A stretch of 64,000 nucleotides of DNA from Agrobacterium salinitolerans (GTDB lineage: Bacteria > Pseudomonadota > Alphaproteobacteria > Rhizobiales > Rhizobiaceae). A program made the translations under genes and the position numbers. Shown piece after piece: positions 53,446-62,357 of this stretch. The stretch covers positions 826,316-890,315 of the forward strand of contig NZ_MRDH01000006.1 of NCBI RefSeq assembly GCF_002008225.1, written 5' to 3'. Position 1 is the first letter of the stretch. Every line of letters starts with the position of its first letter. The notes under the pieces were generated by a model. It was not told where the DNA came from, did no database searches, and saw only the letters and a program-made list of their open reading frames with translations.

Positions 53446-54106
53446 CTGCCGGCGCTTGCATCCGGTAACCGAGACCACGGATCGTCTCGATCAGATCAAC
53501 CCCGATCTTCTTGCGCAAACGTCCGACAAACACCTCGATCGTGTTGGAATCGCGGTCGAAATCCTGATCGTACATGTGCTCTACCAGCTCCGTGCGCGAG
53601 ACGACCTCGCCCATGTGGTGCATGAGATAGGACAGGAGCCGGAACTCGTGCGAGGTGAGCTTCAGCGTCGTGCCGTTGACGGTCGCCTTGGAGGATTTGG
53701 TGTCGAGCCGGACAGGGCCGCAGACCAGTTCGGAAGAGGCGTGGCCGGCGGCGCGGCGGATGAGCGCGCGCACGCGGGCAAGCACTTCTTCGACATGGAA
53801 AGGCTTGGTGACGTAATCGTCGGCGCCGGCATCGATGCCGGCGACCTTGTCGCTCCAGCGGTCGCGGGCGGTGAGGATGAGCACCGGCATGGCCTTGCCG
53901 GCCGCACGCCATTTTTCAACGACGGTGATGCCGTCGAGCTGCGGCAGGCCGATATCGAGAACGATGGCGTCATAGGGCTCGGTATCGCCGAGGTAATGGC
54001 CTTCCTCGCCGTCGAATGCCTGATCGACAACATAACCGGCTTCTTTCAGCGCATCGGTCAGTTGACGATTGAGATTAGCATCGTCCTCAACAACGAGAAT
54101 ACGCAT
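53435..54106 (-). CDS. feuP: Response regulator FeuP
   Basis: 223 residues from ATG 54106 (MRILVVEDDANLNRQLTDAL). Receiver with D51 in AIVLDIGLPQLDG and YVTKPFHVEEV; OmpR-type winged helix (LLSYLMHHMGEVVSRTELVEHMY, IEVFVGRLRKKIGVDLIETIRG in two parts). In Rhizobium leguminosarum feuPQ lies beside cycHJKL, as here, and is needed for high-affinity iron uptake. In Sinorhizobium it controls cyclic glucan export. Preceded by feuN. Confidence 0.9.
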   Translation of the reverse strand: MRILVVEDDANLNRQLTDALKEAGYVVDQAFDGEEGHYLGDTEPYDAIVLDIGLPQLDGITVVEKWRAAGKAMPVLILTARDRWSDKVAGIDAGADDYVTKPFHVEEVLARVRALIRRAAGHASSELVCGPVRLDTKSSKATVNGTTLKLTSHEFRLLSYLMHHMGEVVSRTELVEHMYDQDFDRDSNTIEVFVGRLRKKIGVDLIETIRGLGYRMQAPADAK

Positions 54107-54199
54107 TGTCCGCCCTTTCCTTCCGTCCCGGCCCACGCGGGTGGCCGGTCATGCTACATGTGTCGGGTTGTTTTCCGATATTTCAGCGATGCGGGCAAG

Positions 54200-54454
54200 C
54201 TACATCGGCACGCGCATCGTTACCTTGCGCGGGCGTTCGCCATTGCCCTGGACGAGAACGGTGACGACACAGGACTGACCGTCACCGGAAGGATAGACCG
54301 AAAGCAGCTGACCACCGGTTTCGCGCACCACGCGGGCGACGGCTGCGCCGCAATCGCTCGCCGCCAGAATGTAATGGCCCTGCAGATCAGCCTCGGGCGC
54401 CATGAAACCGGAAAGCCCGGCTGCAAGCGTCGCGATGATGAGAGGTGATGCCAT
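54200..54454 (-). CDS. feuN: FeuN-like small periplasmic modulator of FeuQ
   Basis: 84 residues from ATG 54454 (MASPLIIATLAAGLSGFMAP). An export signal is followed by a compact domain with two cysteines (AASDCGAAVARVV and GDGQSCVVTVLVQG), likely a disulfide. In Sinorhizobium meliloti feuN is a roughly 80-residue periplasmic protein encoded just upstream of feuP that restrains FeuQ signalling. Size, position (93 bases before feuP) and export signal fit. Sequence homology itself was not checked. Confidence 0.7.
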   Translation of the reverse strand: MASPLIIATLAAGLSGFMAPEADLQGHYILAASDCGAAVARVVRETGGQLLSVYPSGDGQSCVVTVLVQGNGERPRKVTMRVPM

Positions 54455-54590
54455 TCTACAAACTTCCAAAAACCGGGTGCGTCTCGAACCTTATTGTGAG
54501 CGAATATGTAGCGCAAAGCGTCTGAATGGCAAATGAATGCCGCCCCCGCCGCATGGGCGCATGGCGGGAACGGCGGCGTCGTGGGCGCTG

Positions 54591-54797
54591 TCAGCGAATG
54601 GCGCTGGTCGCCGAAAGACGGCCGTAAAGTGCGACCAGACCGCCGATTCCGCCCGCAACCGTCACCAGCCCGTCCGCAAGTTCGCCTTGCAGACCGGTGG
54701 GCAGATCGAGGCCGGCAATGCTGAAAAGCGGTGCGAAAACCGCGACCAGGGCGCCCCAGATCGTGCGCGATTGATACCATGCTTTGGTGCTGTCCAT
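54591..54797 (-). CDS. Holin-like protein at the end of the GTA cluster
   Basis: 68 residues from ATG 54797 (MDSTKAWYQSRTIWGALVAV). Two hydrophobic segments (WGALVAVFAPLFSIAGLDLP and GLVTVAGGIGGLVALYG). Beginning with an amphipathic segment ending in SRTIWG is typical of small phage holins. It follows the megatron gene by 34 bases. A role in cell exit of particles is inferred. Confidence 0.65.
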   Translation of the reverse strand: MDSTKAWYQSRTIWGALVAVFAPLFSIAGLDLPTGLQGELADGLVTVAGGIGGLVALYGRLSATSAIR

Positions 54798-54831
54798 CGT
54801 CTCATCCTTTGTGTTGTTTTTCAGGCATATG

Positions 54832-57800
54832 TCAGATCGGGAGGGTGGCCTGCGCCACCACGCCCGAGGGCACCGCGCGACCGAGCATTCGGACACGCAC
54901 GGAAATGTGATCCCGCAATGCCGGGAAATCTGTGAGTTCGTCTGCGGCGGCGTAAAACCAGAAGGGTTGCGAAACCTCCGCCACCCTCCGCACGGTCTCG
55001 CCGTCCAGCACCTCGATGCGATAGAGCTCGAAGGGTTCGTCCAGCGGGATGTCGCTCGCATCCCAGCCGTCGGCCTCCACCCGGCCCCGGCGTTTCCACC
55101 CGATGAAAACGCCGTCCCTGCGCCGTTCGGCGGCAAGATGCACCGGCGCGAGCGGTGTCAGCGCCCGCAAGCCGCCCTCGAAGGCAGAAGGACCGCTCGG
55201 CGCGCCCGCCATTCCGGCAGCTTCCGCAATCCAGTTCAGGCGTCGTCCGCGCTCGCTCGCGGCAAGACCGAGAGGCCGCACCGCCGCATCCAGAACCACC
55301 ACCGGCGCACCTTTCGGCGCGCCTGCGGCGAGCGCGTCTTCCGTGCCGGCCAGTCCCCGCAGAAGAGCGGAGAGCCGCCAGCGTGCGGGTGCTATTTCCT
55401 CGGCCTTTGCAAAGGCGACGATTTCCCACACGCCGTTCGCCGCCTTGATGGCGATACGGTTGTCGCCATTCAGCACCGAAAGCTCCCCGGCCGACGATAC
55501 CTCGCCGAAGGGCAGATCGACGAAGACGGTGTTTTTCCGGTCGAAGCGGCCGGTGGGGCCCGATGTCAACGGCATCGCCAGCGCGCCGATCATCGCCGGC
55601 CGGTCCAGCAGCACGCGCTGCCCGTAACCTTCCCTGCCCGGCGACGCGGAAATGATGATTGGCCGCCAGGGCTTGGCAAGCGCCGCAATCCGCGCCGAAT
55701 CCTCCGGCGCAGTGCTGTCATGGTAGGGCAGATCGAGAAACAGCACTTCCGGGGCGAAACCTTCCGCTCCGCTTGCGCCGCTGCTGCGCCGTTCCTCCGC
55801 GCCGCCGGCAAAGACCGGAAAGACAGCGGAAAAAGCCCGCGCCTCCACCTGCCGCACCGCGCCGTCCTCGATCCGGCTGACCAGAAACCGCCCTGCCGGC
55901 GCCTGTGGAAAAGCCCCTTCCGGCAGACGAATACAATCACCCGGTTCAAGCGCGATATCGCCAGGCGGCAGAGCAAAGCGTAGGCTGCGCCGAGCCTGCC
56001 GGTTGTCGCGCAACAACGCCTCGACAGCGGCTTCCGCCGTTTCCGCAGGCAGGGCAGCGTTGAGATCGAGCCGCATCACCCGGCTGCCGGCATTGTCGAT
56101 GCGGCGGGACCTTACACTTGCCTGCTCGTAATCCAGCGCCGGGTTGAAAGACGTCAGCACGGCTTCAGCCGCGAAATCGCTGTCATGGCCGCGATTTTCC
56201 GACCAGAGCGGCTCGTCCTCCAGATCGGCCAGCACGGCAATATCCCGCACCGGCAAGACCGCCGTGTTGCGGGAGCGGAAACGCAGGGTTCCGCCATCTT
56301 CCGTCACATCCACCTGAAACGCCGCCATCAGCGGCTCCAGGAGGTTGCGGGCCGAGGTCACGTCGCCCTGCACATAACCTCCCAGATCGCCGCTGACGGC
56401 CGAAACGTCGAAGTCGGAAAAGCCGTGATCGGCGAGGATGGCGGCGATGGCATCGGAAAGCGTTGCGGTGCCCAGCCTTCCGTTCAGCCAGTGGCCGGTG
56501 CGCCAGTTGCCGCCATCGCTCCAGGCCGCACCATTCTGTGGAAAGGCGGGAAAGGGCCGTGCATCCCAGGTCCACAGATAGACCCTGCCTGCATCGACCA
56601 TCGCCGCATCGCCTTTTCCCCAATGGTCGAGATGCGCCTCCAGAAACCGTCGCTGCTGGCTGTCGGCGCGGTTGCGGCGGGAAAAATAGGGGAAGGCGTT
56701 TTCCGCCGATTTCGGATCGGGAAAGACATTGGGGCGCGTCGCGCTCTTGTCCACCGCCGGGCAACCGAGTTCAGTGAACCAGATGGGCTTCGAGCGCGGC
56801 GCCCATGCCGTCGGCGTGGTTTTCTCCACACCCCGCACCCGGTCGTAGTGGAGGTTTCCCCACCAGTTGCGCAGGTCCTTGTAACGGAACACCCACGCCT
56901 TGCCCTTCAGCCCGTCGGTAATCGTCGTGCGCCGCCGCGCAGCGCGGTCCGCATCGCTGGCATAATACCAGTCGAACCCCTCTCCCGCCGTAATAGTGCG
57001 GCGCAAGGCGCTCACATCGTCCGGGCCGGTCATGCCGTCCGGATTGCCGTTTGCGGAATCCCCGTCGCGCCAGTCGGAAAGCGGCATGTAATTGTCGATG
57101 CCGATGGCGTCGATATTCGGGCTCGCCCAGAGCGGATCGAGATGGAAGAATAGGTCGCCCGAACCGTCCGCCGGCTGGTGGCCGAAATATTCGCTCCAGT
57201 CCGCCGCATAGGTCAGCTTCACCGCCGGCCCCAATATCGCCCGCACATCGCCCGCCAGCCGTACCAATTCCGCCACGAAGGGAAAGGCGTCGTTCTCGTC
57301 TCTCAGCGCCGTCAGCCCACGCAGCTCCGAGCCGATCAGGAAGGCATCCACCCCACCCGCCCGGGCCGCCAGCGCCGCATAGTGCAGCACCATGCGACGG
57401 TAGCCTTCATCGCGGTTGCAGAAGGCGGAAACCTGCGCCCTTGCACCCGCGCTGCGATCCGCAGAGCCGGCTCTGCCGGGGGCGGGAAAGCAGGTGATGC
57501 GCCCGCGCCAGGCATAGGCGTCCTGCTCGCTTTTGCCATAGGGGTCCGGCAGCCGATTGCCGATGGGAACATCCATCATCACGAAGGGGTAAAGGCACAC
57601 CCGAAGGCCGCGCGCCGTGAGATCGGCTATCGCCTGCAACACGCTTTCGTCGTTCGGCGTGCCGCCATAGGCCGGGCCGCCGCCATGATGGCTGACAGGA
57701 TGTGCCTCATCGCGCGACAGGCCGGCCACCGACCAGGGCGTGGTTTCCCCATCCCGACCGACCACTTCCACGCCCGGCAGAATGCGGCATTCCCCCGCCC

Positions 57801-58632
57801 GCATATCCGTGCCGAACCAGCTCACCACCAGCGCCACGCTCTCAAGATTGGGGCAGAGCGCCTGCAATTCGTCGATTGCCGCCTGCCAGTCGGTCGAAGC
57901 GGTCAGGCCGTTGCGGTTCATGATGCGGCTTTGGCCGATGCCCGTGCGTTCGCAAACCTGCGCGGTGGCGTATCCATGCTCGGTGGCGCCAGGAATGACG
58001 GTGATGGCGCGGATGGCTTTTTCCAGCCGCCCGACAGGCCGCACCACTTCGAACTGCATCAGCGGAATGCGGTTGCCGAAGCCGTCGAGCGGCAGGCGTT
58101 CGAAGACCACATAGGCCAGTCCGCGAAAGGCCGGCGCATTGCCCGCCCCCTGCTTCGCCTCGATCAACGGATCGGGCATTTGTGTCTCGCTGCCGGGATA
58201 AAAACGCATCTCGATGGCGCTCAGGTCCAACTCCCGCCCATCGGCCCAGACACGCCGCACCATGGCCGCCTCACCTTCGCAAAGGCCGATGGCGACGTTG
58301 GCAAAATAACTGAAGGTTTCGACCTTCGGGCCACGGTTGCCCTTGCCGCCACGGCGCTCCACCTCGACGCTTTCTTCAAAACGCGTCGCCCAGATCAGCG
58401 TGCCGCCGATCCTTGCTGCGCCATAAAGCCGGTTGATCGCCGCGCCCTCATCCGCCCCCGGAATGCGCGCGGTCGAGAGCCGCGCGCCCGTTACCGTCCG
58501 CCCGTTGGAAAGCAGCGTGCGGTCGATGGCATTGCCCGCCAGCGCCCCGGCCGCCCGGCCGATTACTGCGCCCAAAGGACCGAAAATGCCGCCGAGTGCC
58601 GCGCCCGCCGCCTGAAAAACGATTGTCGCCAT
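54832..58632 (-). CDS. GTA megatron/host specificity protein with TIM-barrel domain (gp15-like)
   Basis: 1266 residues. It is the largest tail-tip protein of alphaproteobacterial gene transfer agents (about 1300 residues in Rhodobacter GTA). An N-terminal glycine-rich helix (GAALGGIFGPLGAVIGRAAG) is followed by a GTA TIM-barrel-like domain (about 220-640; includes WFTELGCPAVDKSATRPNVF), a phage-tail domain and a C-terminal fibronectin-like end. It forms the baseplate fibre that contacts the recipient cell wall. 15 bases downstream of the peptidase gene. Confidence 0.92.
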   Translation of the reverse strand: MATIVFQAAGAALGGIFGPLGAVIGRAAGALAGNAIDRTLLSNGRTVTGARLSTARIPGADEGAAINRLYGAARIGGTLIWATRFEESVEVERRGGKGNRGPKVETFSYFANVAIGLCEGEAAMVRRVWADGRELDLSAIEMRFYPGSETQMPDPLIEAKQGAGNAPAFRGLAYVVFERLPLDGFGNRIPLMQFEVVRPVGRLEKAIRAITVIPGATEHGYATAQVCERTGIGQSRIMNRNGLTASTDWQAAIDELQALCPNLESVALVVSWFGTDMRAGECRILPGVEVVGRDGETTPWSVAGLSRDEAHPVSHHGGGPAYGGTPNDESVLQAIADLTARGLRVCLYPFVMMDVPIGNRLPDPYGKSEQDAYAWRGRITCFPAPGRAGSADRSAGARAQVSAFCNRDEGYRRMVLHYAALAARAGGVDAFLIGSELRGLTALRDENDAFPFVAELVRLAGDVRAILGPAVKLTYAADWSEYFGHQPADGSGDLFFHLDPLWASPNIDAIGIDNYMPLSDWRDGDSANGNPDGMTGPDDVSALRRTITAGEGFDWYYASDADRAARRRTTITDGLKGKAWVFRYKDLRNWWGNLHYDRVRGVEKTTPTAWAPRSKPIWFTELGCPAVDKSATRPNVFPDPKSAENAFPYFSRRNRADSQQRRFLEAHLDHWGKGDAAMVDAGRVYLWTWDARPFPAFPQNGAAWSDGGNWRTGHWLNGRLGTATLSDAIAAILADHGFSDFDVSAVSGDLGGYVQGDVTSARNLLEPLMAAFQVDVTEDGGTLRFRSRNTAVLPVRDIAVLADLEDEPLWSENRGHDSDFAAEAVLTSFNPALDYEQASVRSRRIDNAGSRVMRLDLNAALPAETAEAAVEALLRDNRQARRSLRFALPPGDIALEPGDCIRLPEGAFPQAPAGRFLVSRIEDGAVRQVEARAFSAVFPVFAGGAEERRSSGASGAEGFAPEVLFLDLPYHDSTAPEDSARIAALAKPWRPIIISASPGREGYGQRVLLDRPAMIGALAMPLTSGPTGRFDRKNTVFVDLPFGEVSSAGELSVLNGDNRIAIKAANGVWEIVAFAKAEEIAPARWRLSALLRGLAGTEDALAAGAPKGAPVVVLDAAVRPLGLAASERGRRLNWIAEAAGMAGAPSGPSAFEGGLRALTPLAPVHLAAERRRDGVFIGWKRRGRVEADGWDASDIPLDEPFELYRIEVLDGETVRRVAEVSQPFWFYAAADELTDFPALRDHISVRVRMLGRAVPSGVVAQATLPI

Positions 58633-58647
58633 GCTTGCCTCGAAAAA

Positions 58648-59082
58648 TCAGGGATCGGGAAAACGGAAAACGCCGGCGATGCGCCGCCGCCAGCCCGGCA
58701 CCAGCGCCGAACGCACGACGGCCGCCTGTTCATAGGCATGGATGAAATGCTGCGGCCCGGCCAGAATGCCGAGATGCTTGGCCGCCGCATCGGCCCGCCA
58801 GCGAAACAGGAGCAGGTCTCCCGGCCTTGCCTCTTCCATGCCCGACACCGCCGGAAAATGGCGTCTTGCCGCCGCCATCAGCCGGTCCTCGCCGCCGCGT
58901 TCGGCCCAATCGGGCGCATAGGGCGGCGGCAATTCCGGTTCGAGGCCGTAAAGGTCTCGCCAGACGCCGCGAATGAGGCCGAGGCAATCGCAACCGACAC
59001 CCTTCAACGAAGCCTGATGCCGATAGGGCGTGCCGATCCAGCCTTCGACGAGCGCCAGCACTCTTTCGCCGGTATCGCTCAT
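58648..59082 (-). CDS. NlpC/P60 peptidase, GTA gp14-like
   Basis: 144 residues. Catalytic triad of NlpC/P60: Cys in VGCDCLGLIRGVWRD, His in AAKHLGILAGPQ and a third polar residue in QHFIHAYEQ. In GTA particles it cleaves peptidoglycan at the tail tip. Its ATG overlaps the stop of the gp13-like gene by four bases. Confidence 0.92.
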   Translation of the reverse strand: MSDTGERVLALVEGWIGTPYRHQASLKGVGCDCLGLIRGVWRDLYGLEPELPPPYAPDWAERGGEDRLMAAARRHFPAVSGMEEARPGDLLLFRWRADAAAKHLGILAGPQHFIHAYEQAAVVRSALVPGWRRRIAGVFRFPDP

Positions 59083-59963
59083 GAAAACAGCGCCCCGCCG
59101 TCATGGCTCTCGCCGCCTGCGGCATAGGAATAGGCAAAATCCGACCCCGGAAGATGCGGAAAACCACGAAAATTCAGATGGTTGGCGAATTTTGCCCGGC
59201 AGGTGGAAAAACTCTTGTCGCAGCCGGCGGTGACGGAAAACGTGTCTCCCGGCGAAGGCGCCTGTTCCGGCGGCAGCCAGAAGGACAGAAGAACGCCACC
59301 GTCTCGTCGCTCTTGCCCGTCGAGATCAAACCCCTTGCCGGCGAGCGGACCGGTCAGAAAACGCAGCTTCCCCCGGCTGAAAAAACCATCGGCAAAGGCA
59401 TCTAGCCCGGAGACGATCAGGCCGCCCGAGGCGTCCACCGCCGCCACGCGGCCGTGCCCGGTAAAGCGCGCCAGATCGACGCCGCAACGCCCGTCGCCAA
59501 GGGCGGCGTCGCAGCGCCGCCCATAGACCCTGCCCTGCGGCTGGCTGAGACGGTGGGCGAGGCTGCGCAGCTCGGCGCGAAACGCCCCGCCGGCCCGCGT
59601 CACCTCGCCAATCTCGCGCCTGTTCAGCAGCACATGCTGCTCGGGCGCCTGCCAGTTGACGAGGAAAAGCTCCACCCTCGCGCCATCGAAACGTCCGACG
59701 GCCAGATCGCCCTCGGCAATCGCCTCGCTCGAAAAACCACCCGCCACCTCCCCGACGCCTGCGCCGAGCCCCGTTTCGCCCTCGCTATCGCTGGCAGAAA
59801 AGCCACTGGCGGCAAGGTAGGAGGTGCCGGCAAACGAAATCGCCTCGTCATGATCGGTAAAACCAATCACCGCACCATCTTTCAGTGTCACCTTCCAGCA
59901 ATGGCATGTCGTCGTCGCATCGGCCTTGAGATGCTCCGCAAGCGCGGCGGGAATGGTTTTCAT
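59079..59963 (-). CDS. DUF2163 tail hub protein, GTA gp13-like
   Basis: 294 residues. The DUF2163 pattern is clear: AIGFTDHDEAISF-like start, VGRFDGARVELFLVNW, and a C-terminal cysteine-rich end with CDKSFSTCRAKFANHLNFRG, the iron-sulfur ligand region found in GTA hub proteins (C168-type CGVDL also seen). Four-base overlaps with both neighbours. Confidence 0.92.
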   Translation of the reverse strand: MKTIPAALAEHLKADATTTCHCWKVTLKDGAVIGFTDHDEAISFAGTSYLAASGFSASDSEGETGLGAGVGEVAGGFSSEAIAEGDLAVGRFDGARVELFLVNWQAPEQHVLLNRREIGEVTRAGGAFRAELRSLAHRLSQPQGRVYGRRCDAALGDGRCGVDLARFTGHGRVAAVDASGGLIVSGLDAFADGFFSRGKLRFLTGPLAGKGFDLDGQERRDGGVLLSFWLPPEQAPSPGDTFSVTAGCDKSFSTCRAKFANHLNFRGFPHLPGSDFAYSYAAGGESHDGGALFS

Positions 59964-60598
59964 GGCAGGATTTCCATCAGTGGAATGGAGGGAATGCGGC
60001 CCGCTTCGAAAGCGGTCAGATTCACGTCGATACGGTCGATCCCGAAGCGGACCGGCACGTCGAATTCGAAACCGGCGCGGATCGCGGCGCCGGCGTGCGG
60101 AACCCGCCCCGCCCGGAACACGATCATGCCGGTTACATGATCGACCGCCACATCGGCCGCTTCAACCTTCACCCCCTCGACCGAAACCATGACCGAGCCT
60201 TCGACCGGCTTCTCGATCCGCCGGGAGAACGCGCCGCCCGCATCGGCATAGATCTTCCGCAAGTGAAAACCTGCTGTCGTCCCGTCACCGGTGCCGATCT
60301 TCTGATCGGTCGCGGCGGGCGTCTTCCCCGGCGGGCAGGATTTGAAATCCACAGGGTCGCGAAAACGAAAGCCATATAGTTCGCCGCGCCGCGCCTCGAA
60401 AAAGGCAAGCACCTCATAAAGATCGGCGATGGAGCGGATACCGGACCCGGCGTCATAGCTGCGTCTGGCGTTCCTCCAGCGCTGGTTGCGGCTTTCGCGG
60501 CCATTGGAGAGGTTAACGATATCCGTTCGGCGCACCGGCCCGCCGCTGACGCCGAGCGCAAGCCGCAGCGGAAACCGCACTTCATGAAATGCCGCCAT
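59960..60598 (-). CDS. DUF2460 distal tail protein, GTA gp12-like
   Basis: 212 residues. DUF2460 family: FPLRLALGVSGGPVRRTDIV, ADLYEVLAFFEARRGELYGF and FRFRDPVDFKSCPPG are the expected blocks. Assembles the distal tail ring between tube and hub. Overlaps the gp13-like gene by four bases. Confidence 0.92.
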   Translation of the reverse strand: MAAFHEVRFPLRLALGVSGGPVRRTDIVNLSNGRESRNQRWRNARRSYDAGSGIRSIADLYEVLAFFEARRGELYGFRFRDPVDFKSCPPGKTPAATDQKIGTGDGTTAGFHLRKIYADAGGAFSRRIEKPVEGSVMVSVEGVKVEAADVAVDHVTGMIVFRAGRVPHAGAAIRAGFEFDVPVRFGIDRIDVNLTAFEAGRIPSIPLMEILP

Positions 60599-60643
60599 GT
60601 CGTTGTTCCTGGATTCTTTTCTGTGGTCTGGGAAAAGAGCGCG

Positions 60644-61225
60644 TCACAATCCGCGCTGGCCGCGCCCGACGCTGCGCGCCAGCATGGCGGCGATCTGGCC
60701 TTCGCTTTTCCGAAAGCTCGCAGCATCCGTCGCCGTCACGTTAAAAACGATCTGCGCCCCGCCGCCGCCCGACGGCGCGGCAACGCCGAGAGCGCCATCC
60801 GAACCGCGCTTCAGCGGCAGGATCGCTTCCGCCCCCGCCTCGCCCATCAGGCCAAGCCCGCCGCCCATCGGAAAAAAGGCGGGGCTGGAAACGACGCCGC
60901 CATCGGCAAACGGCGTGATGCCGCGTCCCGGCACACCGCCATCGGCAAAGGCGAACAGCGAACCGCCGCCGTTCAACAGCCCGCTGACGGCATTGCCAAT
61001 CATGCCCTCAAGCGGTTTCAGACCGGCAGAGAGCGCAATGCCGGACAACCGCTGCCCCAACCCGCGCAAGACGTCGTCCAGCCCTTTGCCGCCCGCCGTC
61101 GCCGCCTGCAGGGCCGAGGACAGGGCCGCCCCGAACCGCTCGGACCGGCGTTCGAGATCGCCCATCGCCTCGGACAGCGCCTCCGCCTCTTGCCGGTTTT
61201 CCGCCATCGATCCTTCGCCCGCCAT
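60644..61225 (-). CDS. Tail tape measure protein, GTA gp11-like
   Basis: 193 residues from ATG 61225, which has AAAGG 9-13 bases upstream. N-terminal coiled-coil (EAEALSEAMGDLERRSERFG), glycine-rich middle and FADGGVPGRG / FADGGVVSSPAFFPMGG repeats ahead of GEAGAEAILPLKR, the signature end of tape measure proteins. The unusually short length is normal for GTAs with short tails. Confidence 0.9.
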   Translation of the reverse strand: MAGEGSMAENRQEAEALSEAMGDLERRSERFGAALSSALQAATAGGKGLDDVLRGLGQRLSGIALSAGLKPLEGMIGNAVSGLLNGGGSLFAFADGGVPGRGITPFADGGVVSSPAFFPMGGGLGLMGEAGAEAILPLKRGSDGALGVAAPSGGGGAQIVFNVTATDAASFRKSEGQIAAMLARSVGRGQRGL

Positions 61226-61295
61226 CGCGCTTGCCTTTCTGATTCAAATCGGAACCATAAATTTTTGAAATGCTTGATCGTTTTAGGGAATTAAC

Positions 61296-61505
61296 TCACC
61301 GATCCGGAAACCGCCGCATCATCGCTTCCATCGCCGGACGGTCGGGGCCGCGGGGAACGGCGTTGCCGCCCGTCATCGCGAAGAATTCCCGCGGGGTCAG
61401 CCGCCAGAAGGTTTCTGAGGAGAGCCGCAGCAGGTAGAAGCCGGCATGGACAACCGCCTCCCAGGGGAACGGGCGCGGCGTCGCTTCGCCTGCTGCGGCG
61501 CTCAA
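61296..61505 (-). CDS. Phage tail assembly chaperone, GTA-type
   Basis: 69 residues. The motif PFPWEAVVHAGFYLLRLSSE then FWRLTPREFFAMTGG is that of the small tail assembly chaperone between gp10 and gp11 in GTA clusters. Its ATG overlaps the stop of the preceding gene by four bases; a 70-base gap precedes gp11. Confidence 0.88.
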   Translation of the reverse strand: MSAAAGEATPRPFPWEAVVHAGFYLLRLSSETFWRLTPREFFAMTGGNAVPRGPDRPAMEAMMRRFPDR

Positions 61506-61864
61506 GGGTCCGGTGGCGTCTCACCTTTCAGGCCGCCGAAGGTCGCGGTCAGAAGATCGGCGACAATGGCGGCATGGCCGGCAATGCCGCCTTCCACCGT
61601 GGCGGCGGCCACATCGTCGTCGGAAAAGACATTGCCCGCACCTCGCAGGCCCGCGCCTATCACTCTAATCATGTCGGCCGCCTTCATGCGGCCGCTCGCG
61701 AAACGTTCGGCGAGCGCGGTGAGGTCCTCGGCTGCAAAGGCGGTTTCGAGTTCGGCGAGAGCCCCGAGCGTCAGGCAGAGAATGCGCCTTTCGCCGTCGA
61801 TCAGCGCTTCGATCTCGCCGCGATGGCGGTTCGCCCGCCCGTAACGCAAACGCTCAGCCATCAC
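61502..61864 (-). CDS. GTA tail protein, gp10-like
   Basis: 120 residues. RGEIEALIDGERRILCLTLGALAELETAF and GLRGAGNVFSDDDVAAA match the GTA gp10-family tail chaperone. Overlaps the gp9-like gene and the next chaperone by four bases each. Confidence 0.9.
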   Translation of the reverse strand: MMAERLRYGRANRHRGEIEALIDGERRILCLTLGALAELETAFAAEDLTALAERFASGRMKAADMIRVIGAGLRGAGNVFSDDDVAAATVEGGIAGHAAIVADLLTATFGGLKGETPPDP

Positions 61865-62271
61865 AACGCTCCGAAATTGAGAAGACCGGCCGATTCCAGC
61901 GCGATCTCGAATTGCACCTCGCCATCGTGGCGGCCGAAATATTCGAGCGCCACGATCTGAAACGGGCCGGCAATGGTGCCGAAATCGGGAATGACGATCT
62001 GCCAGCCCGGAATGGTGCCGGCGAAAAATGCGCCGCGCACCAGTGCATCGCTAGCCGCATCCTTGAAGATGCCCGACGCCGTCAGCGCGGCTCTCTGCAC
62101 GCCAGCACCCGCCAGCAACTCGCGCCAGCGACCGGCGCTTTCCCCATCGGTAATGTCCACCGCCTGGGCGTTGAAGGCCAGCCGCTTGGTTCTGAGCCCG
62201 GCAACAGTGACATATGTTCCGGTATTGTTGAATTTCAGCAGAAAATCCTTGCCCTTCTGCGCCACCATCAT
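61861..62271 (-). CDS. Phage major tail protein, TP901-1 family (GTA gp9-like)
   Basis: 136 residues from the ATG at 62271, preceded by GGAAGGAAAC; the ATG at 62268 is equally possible. MMVAQKGKDFLLKFNN then GTYVTVAGLRTKRLAFNAQAVDITD starts the tail-tube fold. It polymerises as the tail tube. Its upstream region is shared with the divergent MFS gene. Confidence 0.92.
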   Translation of the reverse strand: MMVAQKGKDFLLKFNNTGTYVTVAGLRTKRLAFNAQAVDITDGESAGRWRELLAGAGVQRAALTASGIFKDAASDALVRGAFFAGTIPGWQIVIPDFGTIAGPFQIVALEYFGRHDGEVQFEIALESAGLLNFGAL

Positions 62272-62357
62272 GTTTCCTTCCGTTTCGATTGCGGTTGCAG
62301 GGTGTTGCGGGCCTGCGACCAAAAATGTTTCTTCCTCTCGCATTCAGCGATCTTGCC

